Origin: Streptococcus sanguinis
GTDB taxonomy: Bacteria > Bacillota > Bacilli > Lactobacillales > Streptococcaceae
Assembly: GCF_900635155.1 (NCBI RefSeq)
Contig: NZ_LR134002.1
Coordinates: 806,001-870,000, forward strand
DNA length: 64,000 bases
Reading direction: 5' to 3'
The first letter of the stretch is position 1; each line of letters begins with the position of its first letter. This document shows positions 49,019-59,842 of this stretch, in pieces. The translations under genes were made by a program, and so were the position numbers. A model generated the notes under the pieces. That model searched no databases and had not been told where the DNA came from. It saw only the letters and a list, made by a program, of their open reading frames with translations.

Positions 49019-49693
49019 ATGAAAAAACTATGTGCATTAGCAATCCTATTTCTTGCAGGAACTATATTAGCGGGGTGTTCCATCATGAAAAACGCTAAAA
49101 GACAGGAGTATGAAGAGCGATTCTCAAGAATCTCAGAGGTTTATCCGACAGCCAAGGCGGAGGATTTGTTTAAGAAGTTTCCCAAGGGGTTCAGGATTGT
49201 ATATATAAGACAAGAGCTGACTAACAATAAAACATTTTTTCACGAGTTTAAACTGAGGGGTGATCATACTACCAAACAGATTATCGGAGATTACACGAAA
49301 GTAAGAATTCAACCATATAATGATGAAATAATAATGACTTCAACTGTGACTTATAGTGATAAGAATGGATTCCAAACTACAGATGGTCAAGTTCTGGATT
49401 CTAGTTTAGAGAATGTTAGATTTCTTTTTACTCAACTACCTATTGATTATCAGTATTTGAAGTCTCTAGATTTAGACGCTATTACGGAAAGTCCGGTCAC
49501 AGGTGATTACAGCATCCGCTATGAGATTACGAATGAAAACATCAACAGCTACATTAATTTGCCCAAAGGAAGCAAGACATTATTAGAATTTCGGGGATAT
49601 CCAAAATATGACAAACAAGATAAATATTTTTTAACATTATCGGTAGAACGGTCAGAAAAATATTATTTTAGCGAAACAGTTATAGAAGAATAG
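49019..49693 (+). CDS. Lipoprotein of unknown function
   Basis: This 224-residue precursor has a classical lipoprotein signal: KK, a hydrophobic stretch, and the lipobox ILAGC, with the lipidated Cys at about residue 20. The mature part is soluble, charged and without known motifs; it mixes beta-prone segments in the second half (TSTVTYSDKNG, DYSIRYEITNE). AAAGGAAG (49005-49012) supports the ATG at 49019; an in-frame ATG at 49001 with GGAG upstream would add six residues. It lies between the peptide ORF and the HlyD remnant, so it may belong to a lost peptide-export or immunity unit. That link is inference. Confidence 0.7.
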   Translation: MKKLCALAILFLAGTILAGCSIMKNAKRQEYEERFSRISEVYPTAKAEDLFKKFPKGFRIVYIRQELTNNKTFFHEFKLRGDHTTKQIIGDYTKVRIQPYNDEIIMTSTVTYSDKNGFQTTDGQVLDSSLENVRFLFTQLPIDYQYLKSLDLDAITESPVTGDYSIRYEITNENINSYINLPKGSKTLLEFRGYPKYDKQDKYFLTLSVERSEKYYFSETVIEE

Positions 49694-49702
49694 GAGTTAA
49701 TA

Positions 49703-50274
49703 ATGGGAAAAGAGTATACAAGTTACATCATGATGATACCGGCCTTGCACAAAAAATGGCTGCTTTAACGGAGAATAAACGTAAGACCGAGGCAGAATTG
49801 ATTCAGCAACAGTATATTTTAGAGTATCTAACGATTAAGGCGCCTTCGACTGATCAGATTGCAAGTTTAATCGTCAGTCATATTGGACAGACAGTTAGTG
49901 CAGAAAATCCAGTAGCAAGGCTCGTCCCTAGTGATTCAGAACTGATATTTGAAGCTCAGGTATCTGATAAGGATATAACAGATATTCAAAAAGGTATGAA
50001 GGCTGTTGTTAAATTACAGGCCTATCCTTATTCAGACTATGGAACCATTCCTGCTAAAGTGACTTATATCAGCCCGACTGCTTTTCAAGTTAAAGGAAAA
50101 GGGATGGTATATATAGTCCAAGTTGCGATTGACAAGAAGCATTTGCACAAAGGAATTGACTTAGTTTCAGGTCTATCAGGAATACTTGAAATAAAAACAG
50201 ATAATCGAAGTATCTTAGATTACTTCCTTGACCCTATTCGGGATGGTTTGAATGACAGTCTGAAGGAGAAATAA
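49703..50274 (+). pseudogene. HlyD-family export accessory protein, 5'-truncated and frameshifted remnant
   Basis: An ATG at 49703 has a fine TAGGAG ribosome site but reads only 21 codons before stopping. In the next frame a long open stretch runs from about 49702 to 50274 without a proper start. It encodes the C-terminal part of a periplasmic-adaptor-type protein: end of a coiled coil (NKRKTEAELIQQQ), the lipoyl/barrel strand YLTIKAPS, a beta-barrel domain (VSDKDITDIQKGMKAVVKLQ) and the tail DYFLDPIRDGLNDSLKEK seen in bacteriocin-export accessory proteins. The N-terminal membrane helix and most of the coil are missing, and no partner ABC transporter is present. Confidence 0.7.
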
Positions 50275-50312
50275 TTTCAGATACTATTTGGAATATTACT
50301 GAATGAATGAAC

Positions 50313-50353
50313 AACCTCTCAGAAATCTTGAAGATAGTTCTGAGAGGTTTTTT
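50313..50353 (+). terminator. Terminator of the accessory island
   Basis: The stem AACCTCTCAGAA/TTCTGAGAGGTT ends in TTTTTT. Confidence 0.85.
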
Positions 50354-50373
50354 GTGGTAATATACCTCTCTGC

Positions 50374-50421
50374 CTTCCTTGTCTTATTTCCTAAAAATTT
50401 TCTCCTCTAAGTAAAACATAA
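50374..50421 (+). repeat. Direct repeat, copy 2
   Basis: Second copy of the ltaS-leader repeat. Its one mismatch changes the -10 box on the minus strand from TATACT to TTTACT, and no gene follows it in that direction. Weaker similarity (AAGGAAAA, then TTGA) continues for about 25 bp past both copies. Confidence 0.9.
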
Positions 50422-50578
50422 TTTCTCCAGTTAAGGAAAATTTGAGCCGCATTTGAGATATTTTAAATCGGCGAAATTGTAATATTTCTATAAAAGCCTT
50501 ATCCCCTCTATGGAGAGGTTTATAGTCGTTTTGTTCTCGTTTGTGAAATCTTTTATTAACTCAAATGTAAAATATGTT

Positions 50579-50607
50579 TTGAGAATTTTCACAATCTTTG
50601 GTATAAT
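50579..50607 (+). promoter_or_regulatory. Promoter of the rlmI-like/aro genes, predicted leaderless
   Basis: TTGAGA (50579-50584), a 17-bp spacer and TATAAT (50602-50607) with TGG in front. The start should fall at 50614 or 50615, the first base of the ATG. No ribosome site is present. Confidence 0.75.
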
Positions 50608-50614
50608 ATAATTT

Positions 50615-51778
50615 ATGAATAAACTTACTGTTACTCAACAGGCAGAAGAAAAACTGAGAAAGGGCATTCTTTTATTAGATAAAAAGGATTTTGGCGCTCT
50701 TTCTCTTCAGAATCAATGTGTGGAGCTGCAAAACCGTCAGGGAAAGTTCTTAGGAACAGCTTATCTCTCTCCGCAGAATAAGGGAGTAGGCTGGCTGATT
50801 TCCCAGAAGAAGGTAGAGCTGAACTCGGATTTTTTTCAAACTCTCTTTGAGCAGGCTAAGAGCAGACGATCTACCTATTTCCATTCGTCTGATACGACAG
50901 CCTTTCGACTCTTTAATCAAGAGGGGGATGGCTTCGGTGGCTTCACGGTGGATTTCTACAATGGCTTTGCGCTTTTTTCTTGGTACAATGACTTTGTCTT
51001 TGCTATCAAGGAGCAGATTCTGACAGCCTTCGCTAAGGTTTTCCCAGAGATTCAGGGGGCTTATGAAAAGATTCGTTTCAAGGGTTTGGATTACGAATCG
51101 GCTCATCTCTGCGGAGCGGAAGCACCAGAAACTTTCACAGTCTTGGAGAACGGAGTTCGCTATCAGGTTTTTCTGAATGACGGTCTCATGACCGGTATCT
51201 TTCTGGATCAGCACGATGTGCGTGCCAGTCTGGTAGATGGTCTGGCTGCTGGTAAAAGTTTACTCAATATGTTTTCCTATACAGCTGCCTTTTCAGTGGC
51301 AGCAGCCATGGGCGGTGCCAGTCAGACAGTATCAGTTGATTTGGCCAAGCGCAGCCGTGAGCTGTCAGAAGCTCATTTTCTGGCCAATGGTCTGACATTG
51401 GATCAGCATCGCTTTCAGGTGATGGATGTCTTTGATTATTTCAAATACGCTAAGCGCCACGATCTAAGCTTTGATGTCATTGTGATAGATCCGCCCAGCT
51501 TTGCTAGAAATAAAAAGCGAACATTCTCAGTTGCTAAAGATTATCATCGTTTGGTTGCACAAGCTCTGGAAATCTTGAATCCTCAGGGAATCATGATTTT
51601 AAGTACCAATGCAGCCAATTTTTCCAAAAGTAAGTTTAAACAAGAAATTGAAAAAGGTTTTGCCGGCAGAAAGCACCGCTATCTTGCGGAGTATGGCCTG
51701 CCAGCAGACTTTGTCTATAATAAAAAAGACGGGAGCAGTAATTACCTCAAGGTATTTACAATAAAGGTGGACCAATGA
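50615..51778 (+). CDS. RlmI-like 23S rRNA cytosine methyltransferase
   Basis: This 387-residue protein has an N-terminal PUA domain (about 1-75), a linking region with [20 protein letters not shown], and a C-terminal Rossmann methyltransferase. SAM site motifs are [19 protein letters not shown] (about 210-230) and [14 protein letters not shown]; the catalytic [11 protein letters not shown] follows near residue 290. The RlmI/YwbD family methylates C5 of a 23S rRNA cytosine; the exact position in this species is inferred. Its stop overlaps aroD as ATGA, so a translation gene leads the aromatic cluster. The message probably starts at the ATG itself. Confidence 0.88.
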   Translation: MNKLTVTQQAEEKLRKGILLLDKKDFGALSLQNQCVELQNRQGKFLGTAYLSPQNKGVGWLISQKKVELNSDFFQTLFEQAKSRRSTYFHSSDTTAFRLFNQEGDGFGGFTVDFYNGFALFSWYNDFVFAIKEQILTAFAKVFPEIQGAYEKIRFKGLDYESAHLCGAEAPETFTVLENGVRYQVFLNDGLMTGIFLDQHDVRASLVDGLAAGKSLLNMFSYTAAFSVAAAMGGASQTVSVDLAKRSRELSEAHFLANGLTLDQHRFQVMDVFDYFKYAKRHDLSFDVIVIDPPSFARNKKRTFSVAKDYHRLVAQALEILNPQGIMILSTNAANFSKSKFKQEIEKGFAGRKHRYLAEYGLPADFVYNKKDGSSNYLKVFTIKVDQ

Positions 51779-52452
51779 AATTAGTCGTTTCTGTAATGCC
51801 CAAGAGTTTAGAAGAAGCTCAAGAAATTGATGTATCACGCTACGAAGATGCGGATATTATTGAATGGCGGGCAGATTTTCTGGCCAAGGATGACATTTTA
51901 AATGTTGCGCCAGCTATTTTTGAAAAATTTGCCGGACGTGAATTGATTTTCACCTTGCGGACCCGTCAGGAAGGCGGAGAAATCGAACTGTCCGATGATG
52001 AATATGTAGCTCTCATCAAGGAAGTAGCCGGTTTTTACCAGCCGGATTATATCGATTTTGAATATTTCTCTCACAAGGAGAAATTTGAAGAAATGCTTGA
52101 TTTTCCTAATTTGGTGCTGAGCTACCATAACTTTGAGGAGACGCCTGAAAATATGATGGAAATCCTGTCTGAGCTTACTTCTCTGACCCCTAAGGTGGTA
52201 AAGGTTTCTGTCATGGCTCGCAATGAGCAGGATGTGCTGGACTTGATGAACTATACTCGCGGTTTCAAGACTTTAAATCCTGAGCAGGATTTTGTCACCA
52301 TTTCCATGGGAAAAATTGGTAAAATTTCACGCATTGCGGCTGATTTGACAGGTTCCAGCTGGTCATTTGCCAGTCAGGAAATGGCGTCAGCACCTGGTCA
52401 GATTTCTCTGAGCAATATGAAGAGAATCCAGGAGATTTTGAATGAGAATTAA
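51775..52452 (+). CDS. aroD: 3-dehydroquinate dehydratase, type I
   Basis: This 225-residue enzyme dehydrates 3-dehydroquinate by a Schiff-base mechanism. The start [16 protein letters not shown], the active-site lysine in [11 protein letters not shown] (about residue 143) with the preceding YHNFEETP histidine, and the PGQISLSNM end are typical of type I (AroD), not the type II dodecamer. It overlaps rlmI-like by 4 nt and aroE by 11 nt. Confidence 0.95.
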   Translation: MKLVVSVMPKSLEEAQEIDVSRYEDADIIEWRADFLAKDDILNVAPAIFEKFAGRELIFTLRTRQEGGEIELSDDEYVALIKEVAGFYQPDYIDFEYFSHKEKFEEMLDFPNLVLSYHNFEETPENMMEILSELTSLTPKVVKVSVMARNEQDVLDLMNYTRGFKTLNPEQDFVTISMGKIGKISRIAADLTGSSWSFASQEMASAPGQISLSNMKRIQEILNEN

Positions 52453-53296
52453 TGGCCACACCCGCATGGCTGCTGTGGTTGCCAAGCCAATTAAGCACAG
52501 TATTTCTCCTCTTATTCACAATATGGCTTTTGAAAAGACTGGTGTCAATGGTGTCTATCTAGCTTGGGAAGTGGAAGTGAAGGATCTGCAGGCCAGTATA
52601 GAAAATATCCGCAGATACGATATGTTTGGTGTCAATCTTTCCATGCCCTATAAGCAGGAGGTGATACCTTATCTGGACGAGCTTGATGTCAGCGCCCGCC
52701 TTATCGGAGCAGTCAATACGGTTGTGAATAAAAATGGAATTTTAGTTGGTTATAACACAGATGGCAAGGGATTTTTTAAGAGCTTGCCTTCTTTTGCTAT
52801 TCAGGGCAAAAAAATGACGATTTTGGGAGCAGGTGGAGCAGCGACAGCTATTATTGCTCAAGCAGCTTTGGACAATGCAGAGGAAATTTTCGTCTTTACT
52901 CGGCAAGCTTCCTATGAGAAGACTGTCAGAAAGATGGCAGCTATCAGCCACCAAACCAAGAGTCGTATCCAAGTACTAACCTTAGAGGATGCGGATAGCT
53001 TACAGAATACAATCAACCAATCAGACCTTCTGGTCAATGGGACTAGTCTAGGTATGGATGGCATCAGCATGCCCCTGCCTGAACAGCTTGAACTGCCTAG
53101 CCAGATTTTAGTTGCAGATGTTATCTACCAACCTTTTGAAACGCCCTTTCTCAAATGGGCCAGAAATCAAAATGTCACAGCAATCAATGGACTTGGTATG
53201 CTGCTCTATCAGGGAGCAGAAGCCTTTGAGCTTTGGACTGGCAAAACTATGCCCAGTCAGGAAATTTGGCAGTGTTTAGAAGAGTTATACAAATAA
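52442..53296 (+). CDS. aroE: Shikimate dehydrogenase
   Basis: This 284-residue enzyme reduces 3-dehydroshikimate with NADPH. The substrate domain shows [13 protein letters not shown] and [12 protein letters not shown] with the catalytic Lys. The cofactor domain has [15 protein letters not shown] (about 125-140), and [17 protein letters not shown] is the closing motif. The start lies inside the aroD end, with GGAGATT just before it. Confidence 0.95.
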   Translation: MRINGHTRMAAVVAKPIKHSISPLIHNMAFEKTGVNGVYLAWEVEVKDLQASIENIRRYDMFGVNLSMPYKQEVIPYLDELDVSARLIGAVNTVVNKNGILVGYNTDGKGFFKSLPSFAIQGKKMTILGAGGAATAIIAQAALDNAEEIFVFTRQASYEKTVRKMAAISHQTKSRIQVLTLEDADSLQNTINQSDLLVNGTSLGMDGISMPLPEQLELPSQILVADVIYQPFETPFLKWARNQNVTAINGLGMLLYQGAEAFELWTGKTMPSQEIWQCLEELYK

Positions 53297-53306
53297 GGAG
53301 GCGCTT

Positions 53307-54374
53307 ATGAAACTGAATGTGAATCTCCCGCATCATCCCTATGATATTCTCATCGAAAAAGGGTCTTTATCTCAGGCTGGAAGTTGGCTGAGTCAGCTTT
53401 GGCAGCCTCAGAAGGTAGTTATCGTCACGGACAATCGAGTGGCTCGACTCTATGCGGAAAAGGTCAAGCTGAGCTTGGAAGCGGCTGGGTTTGAGACTTT
53501 TGTCTTTGACTTTTTGGAGGGGGAAGCCAGCAAGAACTTAAAGACAGTCAACAAAGTCTATGAGTTTTTGGTCAAGGTTGGTCTGACTCGCAGTGATGGT
53601 ATCGTGGCCTTGGGTGGCGGCGTTGTTGGTGATTTGGCAGGATTTGTTGCTTCTACCTACATGCGGGGCGTTCATTTCGTGCAGATTCCTACCAGTCTGA
53701 CAGCTCAAGTGGACTCCTCTATCGGCGGTAAGACAGGTGTCAATACGCCTTGGGCTAAGAATATGGTCGGGACTTTTACCCAGCCTGACGGAGTTCTGAT
53801 TGACCCAGAAGTCTTGCATACCTTGGGCCAGCGTGAACTGATTGAAGGTATGGGCGAGGTGGTCAAGTACGGCTTGATTGAGGATAAGGAACTCTGGGAT
53901 GAGCTGTCAGAAATGGATGGCAGTCCAGAGTCGATTTTGGAACATGCGGAGAGCATCATCTATCATTCCTGCGATGTCAAGCGTAAGATTGTGGTCGAGG
54001 ACGAGCTGGATAATGGCGTTCGCCTCTATCTGAATTTCGGCCATACTATTGGGCACGCTATCGAAGCGACAGCAGGCTACGGAAAAGTCATGCACGGTGA
54101 AGCTGTGGCGATTGGCATGGTACAGGTTTCTAGTGTTGCTGAAAAGAAAGGCCTCATGCCGGCTGGGATTGCAGAAGATATCATCCGTATGTGTCAGAAG
54201 TTTGGCTTGCCGGTGGATTACCAGCCTTGGAATGAGAATGCTCTCTATCAGGCTCTGACCCATGATAAGAAAGCTCGAGGCAACTCTATCAAGCTAGTAC
54301 TGGTGCCCGAGCTAGGGTCGGCTAGTATTCACCAGATTCCGCTGGAAGAGATGAAAGAATTTCTGAAGAAATAA
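53307..54374 (+). CDS. aroB: 3-dehydroquinate synthase
   Basis: This 355-residue NAD- and metal-dependent enzyme converts DAHP to 3-dehydroquinate. Motifs: [19 protein letters not shown] (about 95-115), [19 protein letters not shown] (about 127-147), the metal-ligand Glu in [12 protein letters not shown], and His residues in [11 protein letters not shown] and [10 protein letters not shown]. Gene order aroD-E-B-C places it third although it acts first of these. The ribosome site is AAGGAGG. Confidence 0.96.
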   Translation: MKLNVNLPHHPYDILIEKGSLSQAGSWLSQLWQPQKVVIVTDNRVARLYAEKVKLSLEAAGFETFVFDFLEGEASKNLKTVNKVYEFLVKVGLTRSDGIVALGGGVVGDLAGFVASTYMRGVHFVQIPTSLTAQVDSSIGGKTGVNTPWAKNMVGTFTQPDGVLIDPEVLHTLGQRELIEGMGEVVKYGLIEDKELWDELSEMDGSPESILEHAESIIYHSCDVKRKIVVEDELDNGVRLYLNFGHTIGHAIEATAGYGKVMHGEAVAIGMVQVSSVAEKKGLMPAGIAEDIIRMCQKFGLPVDYQPWNENALYQALTHDKKARGNSIKLVLVPELGSASIHQIPLEEMKEFLKK

Positions 54375-54464
54375 GTGCCAGATGGAGTTTAAGACGATTG
54401 GACAGTTTGGATAAAAATAGACAGGCTGTCCATATCTTTCCATCCCAGAAATAGGAGAAAATGT

Positions 54465-55631
54465 ATGAGATATTTAACAGCAGGAGAATCTCACGGACCA
54501 CGTTTGACAGCTATTATTGAGGGAGTGCCGGCTGGTCTTCCTTTGACCGCTGACTATATCAATGCTGAGCTCAAGCGCCGTCAGGGTGGATACGGCCGCG
54601 GTGCCCGTATGAAGATTGAAAGCGACCAAGTTGAGATTACCTCTGGGGTTCGGCATGGCTTGACTATGGGCGGTCCGATTACCCTCAATGTTACAAATCT
54701 GGATCACCAGAAGTGGCTGGAGATTATGAGTGCGGCGGATGTGGATGAAAAGAAAAAAGGGCTGCGCAAGATTACCAAACCACGCCCTGGCCATGCGGAC
54801 TTGGTTGGTGGTATGAAATACCGCTTTGACGATTTGCGAAATTCTCTTGAGCGCTCTTCTGCGCGCGAAACGACTATGCGTGTGGCAGTCGGAGCAGTAG
54901 CCAAGCGTTTGCTGGAAGAAATCGGTGTAGAGGTAGCCAGTCATATCGTGACCTTTGGCGGTATCGATATCGATGTACCAGATAATCTAACTGTAGCAGA
55001 AATCAAGGATAGAGCTGCACAGTCAGAGGTTTCCATTGTCAATCCCGAGCGCGAAGAAGAAATCAAGGCCTACATTGATCAGATTAAGAAAGACGGGGAT
55101 ACCATCGGTGGTGTCATTGAGACTGTCGTTGGCGGTGTGCCGGTTGGTCTGGGCTCCTATGTCCAATGGGACAAGAAGCTGGATGCCAAGCTTGCTCAGG
55201 GAGTTGTGTCCATCAATGCTTTCAAGGGAGTTGAGTTTGGCGTGGGCTTTGAAGCCGGTCGTCTCAAGGGCAGTCAAGTAATGGATGAAATCCTCTGGTC
55301 TGAGGAAGATGGCTTCACTCGCAGGACCAATAATCTAGGCGGCTTTGAGGGCGGTATGACTAATGGTCAGCCAATCGTGGTTCGCGGTGTTATGAAGCCT
55401 ATTCCAACTCTTTACAAGCCACTGATGAGCGTGGATATTGAGACCCACGAGCCTTATAAGGCGACAGTGGAACGGAGCGATCCTACGGCTCTGCCAGCGG
55501 CGGGTGTTGTCATGGAAAGCGTGGTGGCCACAGTTTTAGCTACCGAAGTTCTGGAGAAGTTCTCTTCGGACAATCTGGAAGAACTAAAGGATGCGGTAGC
55601 CCGCCACCAGGAATTTGTCAAGAACTTTTAG
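54465..55631 (+). CDS. aroC: Chorismate synthase
   Basis: This 388-residue enzyme makes chorismate from EPSP with reduced FMN. Conserved parts: [21 protein letters not shown] at the N-terminus, [23 protein letters not shown], and [12 protein letters not shown]. It ends near [11 protein letters not shown]. The 90-nt gap after aroB contains a GGACAG...CTGTCC inverted repeat (54400-54431) without a T-run. Co-transcription with aroB is likely. Confidence 0.97.
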   Translation: MRYLTAGESHGPRLTAIIEGVPAGLPLTADYINAELKRRQGGYGRGARMKIESDQVEITSGVRHGLTMGGPITLNVTNLDHQKWLEIMSAADVDEKKKGLRKITKPRPGHADLVGGMKYRFDDLRNSLERSSARETTMRVAVGAVAKRLLEEIGVEVASHIVTFGGIDIDVPDNLTVAEIKDRAAQSEVSIVNPEREEEIKAYIDQIKKDGDTIGGVIETVVGGVPVGLGSYVQWDKKLDAKLAQGVVSINAFKGVEFGVGFEAGRLKGSQVMDEILWSEEDGFTRRTNNLGGFEGGMTNGQPIVVRGVMKPIPTLYKPLMSVDIETHEPYKATVERSDPTALPAAGVVMESVVATVLATEVLEKFSSDNLEELKDAVARHQEFVKNF

Positions 55632-55646
55632 AAGAGAGGAGAGGGC

Positions 55647-56753
55647 ATGGAGAGAAAAACGGTCTATATCGCAGGTCTGGGACTGATTGGAGCTTCTTTG
55701 GCTCTGGGCATCAAGCGTGATCACCCTGAGTATGAAGTTCTCGGCTACAACCGCGGTGAGGAATCGCGTAGAGTTTCATTAGAGCGTGGAATGGTTGACC
55801 GAGTGACGGATGATTTTGTGGCCTTTGCTCCATTGGCTGACGTGATTATTCTGGCTGTGCCTATCAAGCAGACCATAGCATTTATCAAGGATCTAGCGGA
55901 GCTGGACCTGAAGGAAAATGTTATCATCTCTGATGCTGGATCGACCAAGGCTGAGATTGTGGCAGCAGCAGAAAAGTATCTGCAGAATAAGCCCGTCCGC
56001 TTTGTTGGTGCTCATCCCATGGCCGGAAGTCACAAGACCGGAGCCAAGGCCGCCCATGTTACTCTCTTTGAAAACGCCTATTATATCTTCACCCCCTCTA
56101 GCCTGACCAAGCCTGGTACGCTTGAGGAAATGAAAGACTTGCTGAGTGGTCTTCATGCCCGCTTTATCCAGGTGAACGCAGCCGAGCACGACCGAGTGAC
56201 TAGTCAAATCAGTCATTTTCCGCATATCCTAGCCTCCAGCCTTATGGAGCAAGCGGCAGCTTATAGCCAAGAGCATGAGCTGACCCAGTCTTTTGCAGCT
56301 GGTGGTTTTCGAGATATGACACGGATTGCGGAGAGTGAGCCAGGTATGTGGACCTCTATCCTCTTGACAAATCCCGAAGCCATTTTGGAGCGGCTGGAAG
56401 ACTTTAAAAACCAGTTAGACAAGGTAGCTGCGGCGATTGAGGCTAAGGATGAGACAGCTATCTGGGAATTTTTCGACCGAGGACGGCAAAGCCGCAAGCA
56501 GATGGAAATTCATAAACGTGCTGGTGTAGATAGCTTTTATGACCTCTTTATTGAAGTGCCTGACGAAGAAGATGCGATATTGGGTATTTTGGAACTCCTG
56601 CGCGGAATTTCTGTCGTCAACATCCGGATTAACGAGGAAAACCGCGAAGATATCAACGGTGTTCTGCAAATCACCTTTAAAAGTCGCCAAGATTTGGAAA
56701 AATCTGCTACAATAGTAAGAGAAAATACGGATTACCTAGTGTCCGAAGACTAA
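55647..56753 (+). CDS. tyrA: Prephenate dehydrogenase with C-terminal ACT domain
   Basis: This 368-residue enzyme oxidises prephenate to 4-hydroxyphenylpyruvate for tyrosine. The NAD site GLGLIGASLALG is at residues 10-21. VGAHPMAGSHKTG carries the catalytic His, and the helical dimer domain contains FAAGGFRDMTRIAES. Residues about 295-368 look like an ACT domain (ISVVNIRINEENREDINGVL), which would allow tyrosine feedback. It starts 15 nt after aroC. Confidence 0.94.
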   Translation: MERKTVYIAGLGLIGASLALGIKRDHPEYEVLGYNRGEESRRVSLERGMVDRVTDDFVAFAPLADVIILAVPIKQTIAFIKDLAELDLKENVIISDAGSTKAEIVAAAEKYLQNKPVRFVGAHPMAGSHKTGAKAAHVTLFENAYYIFTPSSLTKPGTLEEMKDLLSGLHARFIQVNAAEHDRVTSQISHFPHILASSLMEQAAAYSQEHELTQSFAAGGFRDMTRIAESEPGMWTSILLTNPEAILERLEDFKNQLDKVAAAIEAKDETAIWEFFDRGRQSRKQMEIHKRAGVDSFYDLFIEVPDEEDAILGILELLRGISVVNIRINEENREDINGVLQITFKSRQDLEKSATIVRENTDYLVSED

Positions 56754-56771
56754 TATAGATTGGAGAACTCT

Positions 56772-57110
56772 ATGTCAAATATTTATGATTTAGCCAATGA
56801 ACTGAGCAGAAATCTGCGTGATTTACCTGAGTACAAGGCCGTCGCAGAAAGTAAGAAAGCAGTGGATGCTGATAGCGAAGCGAAGGCTATTTTTGCGGAT
56901 TATCTGGCTTTCCAGCAGGAGTTGCAACAGCTGGCTCAGACTGGTCAGGTACCGACCCAGGAGGTGCAGGACAAGATGACTTCCTTTGGTGAGAAGATTC
57001 AGGGCAATGCTGCTCTTTCTGAATTCTTCAATAAGCAGCAGCAACTGTCCATCTATCTGGCGGACATTGAGCGTATTATCTTTGATCCGGTACAAGATTT
57101 GCTTAAGTAA
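56772..57110 (+). CDS. YlbF/YmcA family protein (DUF964)
   Basis: This 112-residue helical protein has the YlbF/YmcA pattern, with [19 protein letters not shown] at the start and a long amphipathic helix hairpin after it. In Bacillus, relatives form a complex that assists RNase Y and affects competence and biofilm formation; the role in streptococci is unknown. The ATG at 56772 is preceded by TTGGAGAA; the TTG at 56760 is part of that site. Its position inside the aromatic cluster is conserved in streptococci as far as I recall, but it has no obvious metabolic link. Confidence 0.82.
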   Translation: MSNIYDLANELSRNLRDLPEYKAVAESKKAVDADSEAKAIFADYLAFQQELQQLAQTGQVPTQEVQDKMTSFGEKIQGNAALSEFFNKQQQLSIYLADIERIIFDPVQDLLK

Positions 57111-57122
57111 ACTAAAAAAAAG

Positions 57123-57155
57123 AAGAATCTGGGCTGAATACTCGGATTCTTTTTG
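57123..57155 (+). terminator. First of two terminators after the YlbF gene
   Basis: AAGAATC/GATTCTT with a partly paired loop, followed by TTTT. Confidence 0.6.
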
Positions 57156-57169
57156 CTTCAGCTAGGATT

Positions 57170-57199
57170 CCAGAAATTTTAAGAATTTCTGGTCTTTTT
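57170..57199 (+). terminator. Second terminator after the YlbF gene
   Basis: CCAGAAATT/AATTTCTGG with a 5-nt loop, then TCTTTTT. The tandem pair splits the aromatic cluster into two transcription units. A possible -10 TAAAAT for aroA is at 57204-57209. Confidence 0.8.
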
Positions 57200-57211
57200 A
57201 TGATAAAATAA

Positions 57212-58990
<1,779 letters not shown>

Positions 58991-58994
<4 letters not shown>

Positions 58995-59824
58995 AAATAG
59001 CATTTTTAGGTCCTAGAGGCTCCTTTTCTCACCATGTAGCCCAAGCTGCCTTTCCCAACGAGAACTTGGTGCCCTATCAGAATATCACCGAGGTCATGAA
59101 GGCTTATGAGGCTAGAGAAGTGGATTACTCGGTTGTTCCGGTGGAAAATTCCATTGAGGGCAGTGTCCATGAGACGCTGGACTATCTCTTTCATCAAGCA
59201 GACATTCAGGCAGTGGCAGAAATCGTTCAGCCCATCAAGCAGCAGCTTTTAGTGACTGATTTAGAAAAGCCAATTGAGAAGATATTTTCTCACCCGCAGG
59301 CTATTGCCCAAGGAAAGAAATACATCCGCCAGCATTATCCGCAGGCTGCCATTGAGGTGACAGCTAGTACGGCCTATGCAGCTCGTTTTGTAGCAGAGCA
59401 TCCTGAAAAGAATTTTGCGGCTATTGCCCCGCGCACGGCTGCAGCAGAATACGGGCTCAAAGTAGCGGCCAGCGACATTCAGGAAATGGAAGAAAATTAT
59501 ACCCGCTTCTGGATTCTGGGCCATGAGGTGCCAGAGCTTCAACTGACCAAGACAGGAGACAAGCAGACACTGGCTTTGACCTTGCCGGACAATTTGCCAG
59601 GTGCTCTCTATAAGGCTTTGTCAACCTTCGCTTGGCGTGGGATTGACTTGACCAAGATTGAGAGCCGGCCTCTAAAAACGGCTCTGGGAGAGTATTTCTT
59701 CATTATTGACATTGACAACGAGCAGAAAAAATTGGCGGATTTTGCCTATCAAGAGTTGACAAGTCTTGGAATTACTTATAAAATTTTTGGTAGCTACAGT
59801 GTGTTTCTGATTCAGGACAAGTAG
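58991..59824 (+). CDS. pheA: Prephenate dehydratase
   Basis: This 277-residue enzyme turns prephenate into phenylpyruvate for phenylalanine. The catalytic domain (about 1-180) begins IAFLGPRGSFSHHVAQAAF and holds VVPVENSIEGSV and ENYTRFWILG, the last with the essential Thr-Arg-Phe. The C-terminal ACT domain (about 195-275) contains ESRPLKTALGEYFFIID, the phenylalanine-sensing motif. There is no chorismate mutase part, so a separate mutase must exist elsewhere. Confidence 0.95.
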
Positions 59825-59842
59825 CAGTAGATTGGAGAAGAG

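Noticed and set aside
54400..54431. GGACAG...CTGTCC hairpin between aroB and aroC as terminator or T-box
   Set aside because: No T-run follows, the loop is 20 nt, and no T-box sequence is present; co-transcription is more likely.
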